16,458 nucleotides of DNA from DASQVO01 sp035640715. Its GTDB lineage: Bacteria; Actinomycetota; Actinomycetes; Streptosporangiales; Streptosporangiaceae. Position 1 is the stretch's first letter, and each line of letters begins with the position of its first letter. Positions 7,406 through 13,817 of this stretch are shown one piece after another. The DNA lies in assembly GCA_035640715.1 (NCBI GenBank), contig DASQVO010000035.1:1-16458 (forward strand). The letters are read 5' to 3'. Below the pieces are notes generated by a model that was not told where the DNA came from, did not search any database, and saw only the letters and a list, made by a program, of their open reading frames with translations. Both the position numbers and the translations under genes were made by a program.

Positions 7406-8452
7406 GTGAGGCTGCTTGTCACCGGCGGCGCCGGCTACATCGGCAGTGTGGTCACGGCGAACCTGATCGCGGCGGGACACGACGTGACGGTGCTCGATGA
7501 CCTGTCCACCGGGTACGCGGACGCGGTGCCGCCCAAGGCGGCCTTCGCCCGCGGCACGCTGCGCGGCGACGCGGAGCGCGTGCTGTCCGAAGGCACCGAC
7601 GCGGTGCTGCACTTCGCCGCCAAGTCACTGGTGGGCGAGTCCATGGCCAATCCGGGCCTGTACTGGTCACACAACCTGGGTGGCAGTCTCGCGCTGCTGG
7701 AGGCGATGCGCGAGGCGGGCGTCCGCAAGATCGTTTTCTCCTCGACCGCGGCCGTCTACGGCGAGCCGGAGCGCACGCCGATCGAGGAGACCGACCCGAC
7801 CCGGCCGACCAGCCCCTACGGCGCGTCCAAGCTCGGCGTGGACACGGTTCTCGCCGAGTACGCGCGGCTGCACGGGTTCGGCGCAGTGAGCCTGCGTTAC
7901 TTCAATGTGGCGGGTGCGCACGCGGACCCGGACGGCAGGTGGTTCGGTGAGCGGCACGGCAACGAGACTCACCTGATCCCGAACGTGCTGAGAATGGCGC
8001 TGCCCGGCGCGGTCGCGCGGACGGAGGCCGGCACCCGCGAAACGGGCACGCGTGCGGCCGGGGATGCCCCGCGTGCGGTCAAGATCTTCGGTGCCGACTA
8101 CCCCACGCCCGACGGGACGTGCGTCAGGGACTACATCCACGTGACCGACCTCGCCGAAGCCCACCTGCTGGCGCTCGGCGCCTGCGAGCCCGGGAGTCAC
8201 CGGGTGTACAACCTCGGCAATGGCGCCGGTTTCTCTGTCCGCGAGGTCATCGACGTCTGCCGTGAGGTCACGGGCCAGGACATCCCTGCCGAGGTAGCGC
8301 CCCGCAGGCCGGGGGACCCGGCAGTGCTGGTCGCCTCATCGGCGCGGATCAGCTCGGACCTCGGCTGGCGTGCCTCGCGCGACCTCCGCGCGATGGTCGC
8401 GGACGCGTGGGCCTTCATACAGACGGCACCCGCGAGGGCGGCATCCCGATGA
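7406..8452 (+). CDS. galE: UDP-glucose 4-epimerase
   Basis: Interconverts UDP-galactose and UDP-glucose using bound NAD+, regenerating the UDP-glucose used by GalT. It is a 348-residue extended short-chain dehydrogenase. The Rossmann motif GGAGYIG is at 7-13, Asp30-Asp31 ends the second strand, and the catalytic set is Ser/Thr in SSTAAVYG (112-119) plus Tyr138 and Lys142 in SPYGASK. LRYFNVAGAH, VRDYIHVTDLAEAH and YNLGNGAGFSVREV are further GalE signatures. The loop after PNVLRMAL carries about 15 extra Ala/Thr/Gly residues. The start is GTG at 7406-7408, with AAGGAG at 7395-7400. It begins 19 bp after the galT stop. An open frame extends upstream into galT, but that part shows no homology. 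Confidence 0.97.
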   Translation: MRLLVTGGAGYIGSVVTANLIAAGHDVTVLDDLSTGYADAVPPKAAFARGTLRGDAERVLSEGTDAVLHFAAKSLVGESMANPGLYWSHNLGGSLALLEAMREAGVRKIVFSSTAAVYGEPERTPIEETDPTRPTSPYGASKLGVDTVLAEYARLHGFGAVSLRYFNVAGAHADPDGRWFGERHGNETHLIPNVLRMALPGAVARTEAGTRETGTRAAGDAPRAVKIFGADYPTPDGTCVRDYIHVTDLAEAHLLALGACEPGSHRVYNLGNGAGFSVREVIDVCREVTGQDIPAEVAPRRPGDPAVLVASSARISSDLGWRASRDLRAMVADAWAFIQTAPARAASR

Positions 8453-9750
8453 CGTCCCGCCCGGAGCCGGCGGGGGGGACTGAGGCCGGCCGCCGCGCCC
8501 TCGCTGACCGGGGCGCGGCGTGGTTCCGCGAGTGCTTCGGCGACGAGCCCCATGGCGTCTGGCTCGCTCCCGGCCGGGTCAACCTTATCGGCGAGCACAC
8601 GGACTATAACGAGGGTTTCGTGCTGCCGTTCGCGCTCGGCCAGGGCATTGTCGCGGCAGCGGCCCGGCGGGACGACGGCATTCTCGCCCTGCGCGCGCGC
8701 CAGCAGCCCGCCACGAAGGTCGACATCCCGCTGGAGGCGCTCCCGGCCGGCGCCACGGCTACGGCGGAGGCCACCGGTCCGGCGCCGGCGGCCCGCGGCG
8801 GCCTGCCCGCCAGGGACCGCATACCCGGCTGGGCAGCATACCCGGCAGGCGTCGCCTGGTCACTGCTCGCTTCCGGGTATCCCGTCGGGGGGGCCAGCAT
8901 CGCCGTTGACTCCTGCCTGCCAGATGGCGCGGGGCTGTCATCTTCCGCCGCCCTGGAGTGCTCGGTCGCCCTCGCGCTTACCGAGCTGCACGCGCCGGGC
9001 GAGACGGGCGCCGCGGCAGCGCCTGCCGTGCCGCGCCCTGAGCTGGCGGCGATCGCCCGGCGGGCCGAGAACGAGTTCGTCGGCGTGCCGTCGGGAATCA
9101 TGGACCAGTCCGCCGCACTGCTCTGCCGGGCGGGCCACGCGCTGCTGCTCGACTGCCGCTCACTGGAAACCACCCAGGTGCCGTTTGACCCCGCCTCGGC
9201 TGGAATGTGCCTGCTCGTGATCGACACCCGCGCGAAGCATGAGCTGACCGGCGGCGAGTACGGCGGCAGGCGGGCCGAGTGTGAGGAAGCGGCCCGCTGT
9301 CTCGGTGTCCCCTCGCTGCGTTCCGTCACGGATCTCGGCGGCCTGGCTGCGCTGGACGATCCGCTGCTGTTGCGCAGGGCCCGGCACGTCGTCACGGACA
9401 ACCAGCGCGTCCAGGCCATGGCGGCCCTGCTGCGCGCGTATGCCGATGGCGACTCCAGCGCGCTCGGCAAGGTCGGCACGCTGCTCACCGAATCACACAT
9501 GTCCCTGCGCGACGACTTCGAGATTTCCTGGCCGGAGGCCGACGTCTCCGTCGAGGTGGCAGTTGCCGCCGGCGCGCTGGGCGCGCGGTTGGTGGGTGGC
9601 GGCTTCGGCGGGTCCGCGATCGCGCTGGTTCCCGAGGAGAACGCGGACCGGGTGCGGGCGGAGATCCGCCGGGCGTTCGCCATCCGCGGCTGGACGGAAC
9701 CCGGGTTCCTTGACGCCGAGCCATCAGACGGCGCGCAGCGGCTGCGGTAA
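8449..9750 (+). CDS. galK: Galactokinase
   Basis: Phosphorylates galactose with ATP to galactose-1-phosphate, the substrate of GalT. GHMP kinase family, 433 residues. Motif 1, PGRVNLIGEHTDYNEG, is at 41-56 and marks galactokinase. The phosphate-binding motif LPDGAGLSSSAALE is at 157-170; Asp219 in GIMDQ is the expected catalytic base; RAKHELTGGEYGGRR is at about 261-275; motif 3, GGGFGGSAIAL, is at 383-393. The ATG at 8449 overlaps the galE stop as ATGA, indicating translational coupling; a weak GAGGG lies upstream. Residues 100-125 and 185-197 are Ala/Pro-rich insertions relative to compact galactokinases. It completes galTEK, so the operon supports growth on galactose or supplies UDP-galactose. 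Confidence 0.97.
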   Translation: MTSRPEPAGGTEAGRRALADRGAAWFRECFGDEPHGVWLAPGRVNLIGEHTDYNEGFVLPFALGQGIVAAAARRDDGILALRARQQPATKVDIPLEALPAGATATAEATGPAPAARGGLPARDRIPGWAAYPAGVAWSLLASGYPVGGASIAVDSCLPDGAGLSSSAALECSVALALTELHAPGETGAAAAPAVPRPELAAIARRAENEFVGVPSGIMDQSAALLCRAGHALLLDCRSLETTQVPFDPASAGMCLLVIDTRAKHELTGGEYGGRRAECEEAARCLGVPSLRSVTDLGGLAALDDPLLLRRARHVVTDNQRVQAMAALLRAYADGDSSALGKVGTLLTESHMSLRDDFEISWPEADVSVEVAVAAGALGARLVGGGFGGSAIALVPEENADRVRAEIRRAFAIRGWTEPGFLDAEPSDGAQRLR

Positions 9751-9820
9751 CCGGCGCGGAGCACCCTGCAGCAAGGTGTCCAGCTTCGGTGCGGTGGCGT
9801 CCATGGCCGTTCCTTCCACC

Positions 9821-9842
9821 GCCGGCAGCGCCCGCTGCTGGC
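9821..9842 (+). terminator. Possible terminator after galK
   Basis: A 9-bp stem with one G-T wobble (arms 9821-9829 and 9834-9842) closes a 4-nt loop, 70 bp after the galK stop. There is no U-tract. Its place at the end of the gal operon is the main support. Confidence 0.4.
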
Positions 9843-9887
9843 CGGGGCCGCCCCAACAGGCCCGATAGGCGGCCGGAGATCCGGGAC

Positions 9888-9945
9888 CGGGAGCCTGCCG
9901 ACGTATTTCTGCAGTACGGGAGCCTGCCTACGTATTTCTACAGTA
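9888..9945 (+). repeat. 29-bp tandem direct repeat before the membrane protein gene
   Basis: Units 9888-9916 and 9917-9945 are adjacent and differ at only 2 of 29 positions. Each holds ACGTATTTCT followed by G or A and CAGTA, an AT-rich island in high-GC DNA. The second copy abuts the ATG at 9946. The unit contains a weak dyad (TACGTA/TACAGTA), so a paired operator is possible. No ribosome-binding site fits between the repeat and the ATG. Confidence 0.85.
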
Positions 9946-11505
9946 ATGTACACCTATGTCGGGTCGCTCTCCGCAACCGTCGAAGGACCAGAGCAGGCGC
10001 GGGCGGGGGCGATCGCGCAACGTCGGGCAGCGATCGCGCAGAGCTGGACAGTGATCGCACAATACCCTCGGGCGGCGACCACGCAGCGCCCCCGGGCGGG
10101 TCGGCGCCGCCGGCCCAGTCTGTTGGCGAGCCGCGGCGCGCACGCCGCGCAGCCGAGGAGTGCCGATCGCGCGGACAGCGCTTTCAGGGTGTGGCTGCTG
10201 CTGTGGGCGTGGACCGTACTATGGGCGGCCGGGCATGCCGCCGCGTTCGGCTACTCCTGGCACTACTTCGCCCAGGGCAGCCGACTGCTTTTCGGCGCCC
10301 CGGGCGGCGGCCTTGATCTGTATGCGACCCACCCGCAGCTCCAGATCGGCCCGCTGACGCTCGCCGTGGCCGCGCCGCTGAACGCTCTCGGCCCCTCGGG
10401 CGGCCGGGTAGCGGCCACGTTCCTGATGACCTGTACCGGCCCGCCGCTGCTCGATGCCATCTGGCGGCTCGTACCGGCCACGGCCCGGCGGCGGTCACCG
10501 CACACGCTGCTCTGGGCTGGGCTCATCTTCCTGCCCGTATGGACGGAGCTCGGCACACACTACGGGCACCTGGACGACGTGCTGGCGCTAATTTTCGGGG
10601 TCGGCGCGATGCACGCCGTCGCCCGGCACCGTCCTGTCTGTGCCGCGCTGCTGCTCGCCGCGGCCACCGACGCCAAACCGTGGGCTGCGGGCTTCGCCAT
10701 CCTGCTGTTCGCTTTTCCCCGCTCGACCTGGTGGCGGTCGTTGCCGGTGTTCGCGGGTGCGGTGGCGGTGGCCTGGTTGCCGTTCCTCGCGGCCGACCCG
10801 CACAGCCTCGCGACGGCACAGTTCACCATCCCGAACTCGAGCGCATCGGGGTTGCGCGCCCTCGGTGTCGCCACGGCACGGACCCCGTCCTGGGACCGTC
10901 CCGCGCAACTGGCCCTCGGTGGGCTGATCGCCGCGATCGCCGTGTGGCGCGGCCGCTGGCCATCGGTGATTTTGCTGGTGACCGGGGCAAGGATCCTGCT
11001 CGATCCGAGCGTGTACCCGTACTACACCTCAGGCGTTCTCGTGGGCACCGTGGCCTGGGATCTGGCGACGCGGAACCGCTACCCGTGGGCGACGATCACT
11101 GGAGCCGTGGCGCTCTACGCGGCCCACATCATGGGCGCCATGGGCATTCTCAGTCCCCACACCCTCGGATTGCTGCGCGTCGCCTTCGTCATCGGGACGG
11201 CGCTGGCCGTGATTGCCTGGCCATCGCCAAGCCGACGCGGCCAGCGCCATCGGCCTGCGGTTTCCCCGTCGGCAACCTACATGGCAGGGACGGCATGGCG
11301 TACCCAGATGCCCGAAGGAAGAAGGGGACAATCCCCTCGCCGTCCAGCTCAACCACACGATCGTCCAGGCCAGCGACAGCAATACCCCGGCGACTTTCCT
11401 GGCCGAGGTCCTCGGCTTGGCCCCCGGGACGTTCCGGTCACTTCCGCACGGTGGAACTCGGCAACGACGTCAGCCTCGACTCCGTGGGAACCGGCAAGCC
11501 GATAG
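9946..11505 (+). CDS. Multi-pass membrane protein, GT87/mannosyltransferase-like
   Basis: Probable GT-C-type membrane protein resembling actinobacterial polyprenol-phosphate-dependent glycosyltransferases (GT87/DUF2029); substrate unknown. About ten hydrophobic segments lie between residues 83 and 425, among them 83-103, 187-203, 210-226, 265-283, 380-398 and 405-425. Between them are loop motifs common in such proteins: DLYATHPQLQIGPLT (124-138), HYGHLDD (205-211), ATDAKPWA (240-247) and DPSVYPYYTSG (353-363). Residues 1-80 are Arg/Ala/Gln-rich, show no homology I recognise and contain a 7-residue repeat, so the true start may be downstream, for example the GTG at codon 36. The last roughly 90 residues after IAWPSPSRRG lack family character and overlap a VOC pseudogene in another frame, suggesting the native 3' end is lost. 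Both ends of the coordinates are therefore uncertain; the central part is a real gene. Confidence 0.7.
   Translation: MYTYVGSLSATVEGPEQARAGAIAQRRAAIAQSWTVIAQYPRAATTQRPRAGRRRRPSLLASRGAHAAQPRSADRADSAFRVWLLLWAWTVLWAAGHAAAFGYSWHYFAQGSRLLFGAPGGGLDLYATHPQLQIGPLTLAVAAPLNALGPSGGRVAATFLMTCTGPPLLDAIWRLVPATARRRSPHTLLWAGLIFLPVWTELGTHYGHLDDVLALIFGVGAMHAVARHRPVCAALLLAAATDAKPWAAGFAILLFAFPRSTWWRSLPVFAGAVAVAWLPFLAADPHSLATAQFTIPNSSASGLRALGVATARTPSWDRPAQLALGGLIAAIAVWRGRWPSVILLVTGARILLDPSVYPYYTSGVLVGTVAWDLATRNRYPWATITGAVALYAAHIMGAMGILSPHTLGLLRVAFVIGTALAVIAWPSPSRRGQRHRPAVSPSATYMAGTAWRTQMPEGRRGQSPRRPAQPHDRPGQRQQYPGDFPGRGPRLGPRDVPVTSARWNSATTSASTPWEPASR
10004..10066 (+). repeat. Three 21-bp direct repeats (GYGATCGCRCA core)
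   Basis: The 11-base core occurs at 10009-10019, 10030-10040 and 10051-10061, exactly 21 bp apart; the full units are 10004-10024, 10025-10045 and 10046-10066. In the open frame they read AIAQRRA, AIAQSWT and VIAQYPR. Exact two-turn spacing resembles an operator or iteron array; a coding heptapeptide repeat is the alternative. Confidence 0.75.
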
Positions 11506-11575
11506 CCCCTCAGGCACGACGCGTCCGTGGTCAGCAAGGCAGTGCTGCCCGCGCATGTCCGCCGCAGGGTCTGCT
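11336..11575 (+). pseudogene. VOC/glyoxalase-family pseudogene
   Basis: Broken remnant of a vicinal-oxygen-chelate family gene, readable only by changing frame. The first piece, from 11336, reads LAVQLNHTIVQASDSNTP then ATFLAEVLGLAPGTF, the typical start of actinobacterial VOC proteins. Removing one C near 11433-11434 continues it as GHFRTVELGNDVSLDSVG then TGKPIAPQ. A further one-base shift near 11511 gives HDASVVSKAVLPAHVRRR, which aligns with the family's HYAFLVSE region. Beyond about 11575 similarity fades and the C-terminal metal-binding Glu segment is not recognisable. There is no start codon where the family's Met should be (CTC at 11336). An AAGGAAGAAGGGG ribosome-binding-like sequence survives upstream. 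At least two frameshifts and the lost start indicate a dead gene; the right boundary is approximate. Confidence 0.65.
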
Positions 11576-11723
11576 GGCGCTGCGCGGCCCGCCGCGGCGC
11601 GTTCCGGTGCCGCCACCACCTGGCAGCTCGCCGAGGTCAGCATCTGCCCCGCCCACCGGATCTGGCTTGGGCCGGCCGTCCGTCTTTCCTGAACACAGAA
11701 CGGCCTGGTGCCGCCGGTGCTGG

Positions 11724-12122
11724 TCAGGTGATGCCCGCGATGTTGCGTGCCTCATCCCGGTCCCGGCAAGCGCGCATCCTGATGATCCGTTCCTGGTCGA
11801 GCGTCAGGACAAAGAAATTCCGGTCCCCGGCCTGGCGGACACGCACACGGTCGATGCCGGGCGTGCGGATGACCACCATCACCTTGTCCCCGCTGGCCGC
11901 GATCTCTTCGATCTGCGGCGCCAGGCCCTGCCCGGCCTGACGCTCCAGCGCCAACCGCAGCTGGTCCCGGCCGCGGCACGTCCCGGGCTCAGGGCTCTCG
12001 AAGGCAGGATCGAGGTATGTCCACTCCAGCTCCGGATCAACAAACTCCAGCATCCGTGCCACATCGCCACGGCCATAAGCTTCGTACGCCTCGCGGACCA
12101 GAGCCTCGTTGCGATCGGTCAT
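11724..12122 (-). CDS. SnoaL-like/NTF2-fold protein
   Basis: Small cytoplasmic protein of the SnoaL-like (NTF2 fold) superfamily, 132 residues, a normal length. The N-terminal helix and following turn read NEALVREAYEAYGRGDVARM, then LEFVDPELEWTYLDPAF, the typical SnoaL opening. Later strands include KVMVVIRTPGID and a C-terminal FFVLTLDQERIIRMRAC, where the family usually has a strand and the I-x-R/E-x-x turn. Such proteins range from hydroxylases and cyclases to proteins of unknown function; the substrate cannot be told here. Two ATGs are possible, at 12128 and 12122. The second is preferred because AGGAAGG then lies 6 nt upstream; it touches the first. A CTCAG-C-CTGAG dyad lies just upstream at about 12134-12144. 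It has no operon partner and converges with the VOC remnant. Confidence 0.85.
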   Translation of the reverse strand: MTDRNEALVREAYEAYGRGDVARMLEFVDPELEWTYLDPAFESPEPGTCRGRDQLRLALERQAGQGLAPQIEEIAASGDKVMVVIRTPGIDRVRVRQAGDRNFFVLTLDQERIIRMRACRDRDEARNIAGIT

Positions 12123-12574
12123 GACCATCCTTCCTCAGCCTGAGCTTTTGAGAATGACCGGATCGGGGGCTGATGCCCCCATAAGCCAGGCGGTGCACGC
12201 GCCGCGGCTCACGATCTGCCCGGCGGCGGAGGATGACATGACGACCCGGCCACTGGCGTGATCCGCCAGCGGACCAGGCTCGGGTGCCGAGATTTCAGGC
12301 TCAGCCGAAAGGTGGCATCGGCAACAGTCTGTGCCCGTGCCGCTCGATGCCGCAAGGGATCCATGTTGCTCAGAATCGGGCAATCCGGGCGGGGCCTGCC
12401 GACGCAGACAGCTCAGAAGACTGCGGTCTCGGCCATATTCAGGAAAAGTGACGATTCGTGTTCATATCGTGACACATAACAGCCGCGCGCCGCTTCCACA
12501 TTCGACGACTTGCCCCAAGATGTGTGAGACAACCTGCCCTCCTCTCGTCTCGCACATCTGAGGCGCCGCAGCCC
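12123..12574. other. Non-coding stretch, no gene recognised
   Basis: About 450 bp in which no frame shows recognisable protein character. It holds a GGGGGC/GCCCCC hairpin with a 4-nt loop (12165-12180), an AT-richer patch at about 12436-12482 with two GTGAC direct repeats that might hold a promoter, and the inverted repeat at 12518-12559. Decayed mobile DNA is the likely origin, judging by what lies to its right. Confidence 0.5.
12518..12559. repeat. 13-bp imperfect inverted repeat with anti-SD-like loop
   Basis: AGATGTGTGAGAC (12518-12530) and GTCTCGCACATCT (12547-12559) are complementary at 12 of 13 positions around a 16-nt loop. The plus-strand loop includes CCTCCTCTC. It could be a terminator, the structured part of a small RNA or an element end. 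No U-tract follows. Confidence 0.6.
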
Positions 12575-12814
12575 ATGCCGGCGCCCATGCCTCACGATCA
12601 ACGAGACGGGACAACCGACCTGCCCGCCGCCGTCCTGGCCCGGCTTCTCGGCATCCACATCGCGGCCGCCGTCGCCTGGCAACGCGCCTCCGCCGGAGAC
12701 TGGGCCGCCTGTGCCGCCGACATCAGCCGCCGATGCCCACATCTCAACGACCAACCAGCCACCCACACACACCGCCACCACGCTTGTGAGCCCGCGGAAG
12801 GAACACCGCCATGA
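12575..12814 (+). CDS. Short ORF, possible recombinase C-terminal remnant
   Basis: A 79-codon frame from ATG 12575. The middle part reads LPAAVLARLLGIHIAAAVAW then QRASAGDWAACAADISRR. From memory this resembles the C-terminal HTH-like ends of some actinobacterial tyrosine-recombinase-type proteins; I cannot run a search to confirm it. No integrase catalytic residues (Arg...His-x-x-Arg...Tyr) occur upstream, so it is either a fragment or a small independent protein. The ribosome-binding site is poor. Its TGA stop overlaps the ATG of the TPR gene (ATGA at 12811-12814), so it may still be translated and couple expression of that gene. Codon use is clearly coding-like only from about 12630 to 12770. 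Confidence 0.4.
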   Translation: MPAPMPHDQRDGTTDLPAAVLARLLGIHIAAAVAWQRASAGDWAACAADISRRCPHLNDQPATHTHRHHACEPAEGTPP

Positions 12815-13296
12815 CTGACCTGACCGACGCTATCCAGCGCGGATGGGCAACCTCTGACGCAGACGCACCCGAGCCGACAGTCGCCTACTTCCAAAACCTG
12901 CTCGCCCAGCACCCCGAAGACCGGCACGCCTTGTTCGCTTACGCCAGCGCCCTGGATTTCGCGGGCCATGAAGCCGAAGCCGCGCCAGCCTATGAACAGG
13001 CGTTCGCCGCTGGCCTGGACGGCGATGACCTGCGGCAGGGCCTTGTGCAATACGGCAGTACGCTGCGCAACCTGGGGCGCTTCGGCGACGCCGTGACCGC
13101 CCTCCAGCAGGCCGACGACCAGTTCCCCGGCCAGGCATCGGTCAAGGTTTTCCTCGCTCTGGCCCTGACTAGCGCCGGACGCTGCCACGAGGCAGTCCAG
13201 ACACTGATCACGCTCGCCCTTGACCACATCGCTCGCGACGAACTCCAGCAATACCAGCGGGTGCTCCGACGCTACGCAGCCGACCTGACCAGGTGA
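12811..13296 (+). CDS. Tetratricopeptide-repeat protein
   Basis: A 161-residue soluble helical-repeat protein with no signal peptide or membrane segment. Three TPR-like helix pairs are visible. One spans about 39-68 (HALFAYASALDFAGHEAEAA). A second spans about 75-104, where YGSTLRNLGRFGDAVTALQQ is the clearest and has the Gly and Ala at the usual TPR positions. The third spans about 111-140 (VFLALALTSAGRCHEAVQ). The proteins it binds are unknown. The start is ATG at 12811 with GGAAGGA 8 nt upstream, which is good. It overlaps the upstream short ORF by ATGA. It lies between two remnants of mobile-type proteins, so it may be element cargo. Confidence 0.85.
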   Translation: MTDLTDAIQRGWATSDADAPEPTVAYFQNLLAQHPEDRHALFAYASALDFAGHEAEAAPAYEQAFAAGLDGDDLRQGLVQYGSTLRNLGRFGDAVTALQQADDQFPGQASVKVFLALALTSAGRCHEAVQTLITLALDHIARDELQQYQRVLRRYAADLTR

Positions 13297-13312
13297 CCAA
13301 GCACGCCACGCC

Positions 13313-13441
13313 CGACCCATCGCAGCGCGTTCCAGCATCGCCCAGGCGCTCGGCTACCACGATAAGAGCACCACCCGCATCGCCACCGAAGCCAGAACCC
13401 CTGGAAGAACTACGCACCCGGCGATCACACCAAAAGGTGAC
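13313..13441 (+). pseudogene. Frameshifted remnant of a DNA-binding or mobile-element protein C-terminus
   Basis: One frame reads RSSIAQALGYHDKSTTRI then ATEA (about 13328-13390). After a one-base change of frame the text continues NPWKNYAPGDHTKR and stops at TGA (13439-13441). The two pieces look like one C-terminus, an HTH-like SIAQALGYHDKSTTR segment followed by W-x-x-YAPGDH, a tail I associate with actinobacterial mobile or regulatory proteins without being able to name the family. The N-terminal part is missing; the left boundary is approximate. Confidence 0.4.
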
Positions 13442-13477
13442 TCCGCTTGCACGTCCTGATGGTCAGGTCGATGAGGC

Positions 13478-13753
13478 TCAGGCCGAGAGCGCCGGTTCTT
13501 CCCAAGCGGCGTCCTGCGCGCACGCGGCAGCCAGCTCGTCCAAGGACACCTCCAGCGCGGTAGCCAGAGCCGCCACGGTGAAAAAGGCCGGAGTCGGCGC
13601 CCGCCCGGTTTCGATCTTGCGCAGCGTCTCCGCCGACAGCCCCGCCGCCGCGGCGACCTCCACCATGCTGCGATCGCCACGCGCCTGACGCAGCAGCGCA
13701 CCGAACCGCTCTCCGCGCTGCCGTTCCCAGGGAGTCAAAGGAGTCCTTACCAT
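13478..13753 (-). CDS. XRE-family helix-turn-helix regulator
   Basis: A 91-residue one-domain DNA-binding protein. The Cro/cI-type HTH lies at about 14-72: RFGALLRQARGDRSMVEVAA, then AAGLSAETLRKIETGRAPTP with the recognition helix in SAETLRKIETGR, and FTVAALATALEVSLDELAAA closing the five-helix fold. There is no effector or metalloprotease domain. I place the start at ATG 13751-13753, where the conserved protein begins; an in-frame ATG at 13966 would add 71 unrelated residues read across the promoter and the map gene. No ribosome-binding site precedes it, but a TAGTAT -10 lies 7 nt upstream, so the mRNA may be leaderless. It is divergent from map, with 64 bp between start codons and a palindrome in the middle, so it probably controls itself and map (inferred). 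Confidence 0.88.
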   Translation of the reverse strand: MVRTPLTPWERQRGERFGALLRQARGDRSMVEVAAAAGLSAETLRKIETGRAPTPAFFTVAALATALEVSLDELAAACAQDAAWEEPALSA

Positions 13754-13758
13754 GCCCG

Positions 13759-13778
13759 TTATACTAATACCGGTATAA
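13759..13778. promoter_or_regulatory. Palindromic operator between xre and map
   Basis: TTATAC (13759-13764) and GTATAA (13773-13778) form an inverted repeat with an 8-nt spacer, and inside it ATACCGGTAT (13767-13776) is a perfect 10-bp palindrome. ATAC/GTAT half-sites thus recur at 6-bp steps. It overlaps the -10 elements of both divergent genes, where a small XRE repressor would bind. That this XRE protein is the ligand is inference. Confidence 0.6.
13761..13766 (-). promoter_or_regulatory. -10 of a probable leaderless xre promoter
   Basis: On the minus strand TAGTAT is followed by 7 nt and then the ATG at 13753, so transcription should start at or next to the A of the ATG. There is no Shine-Dalgarno sequence. 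No good -35 is seen 17-18 nt upstream. Confidence 0.5.
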
Positions 13779-13779
13779 T
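13774..13779 (+). promoter_or_regulatory. -10 of the map promoter
   Basis: TATAAT, a perfect -10 consensus, lies 38 bp before the map ATG and half inside the palindrome. The -35 position is poor, which would fit a regulated promoter. Confidence 0.55.
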
Positions 13780-13817
13780 AATTGGATGCCGGTGCGTGAG
13801 ACAGGGAGTTGCAGGAC

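Noticed and set aside
8604..9953. 449-codon minus-strand frame opposite galK
   Set aside because: Antisense shadow of galK; Ser/Arg/Pro-rich with no motif.
10009..10019. GCGATCGC as a cyanobacterial HIP1-type repeat
   Set aside because: Only two exact copies, both inside the 21-bp array; the organism is clearly actinobacterial.
10539..12143. Long plus-strand frame across the membrane gene, VOC remnant and SnoaL gene
   Set aside because: It covers parts of three loci in different frames and strands; only the VOC-derived stretch VELGNDVSLDSVG has meaning and is noted there.
12135..12383. 82-codon minus-strand frame upstream of the SnoaL gene
   Set aside because: No recognisable motif, no ribosome-binding site of note, and it runs through a hairpin; treated as non-coding.
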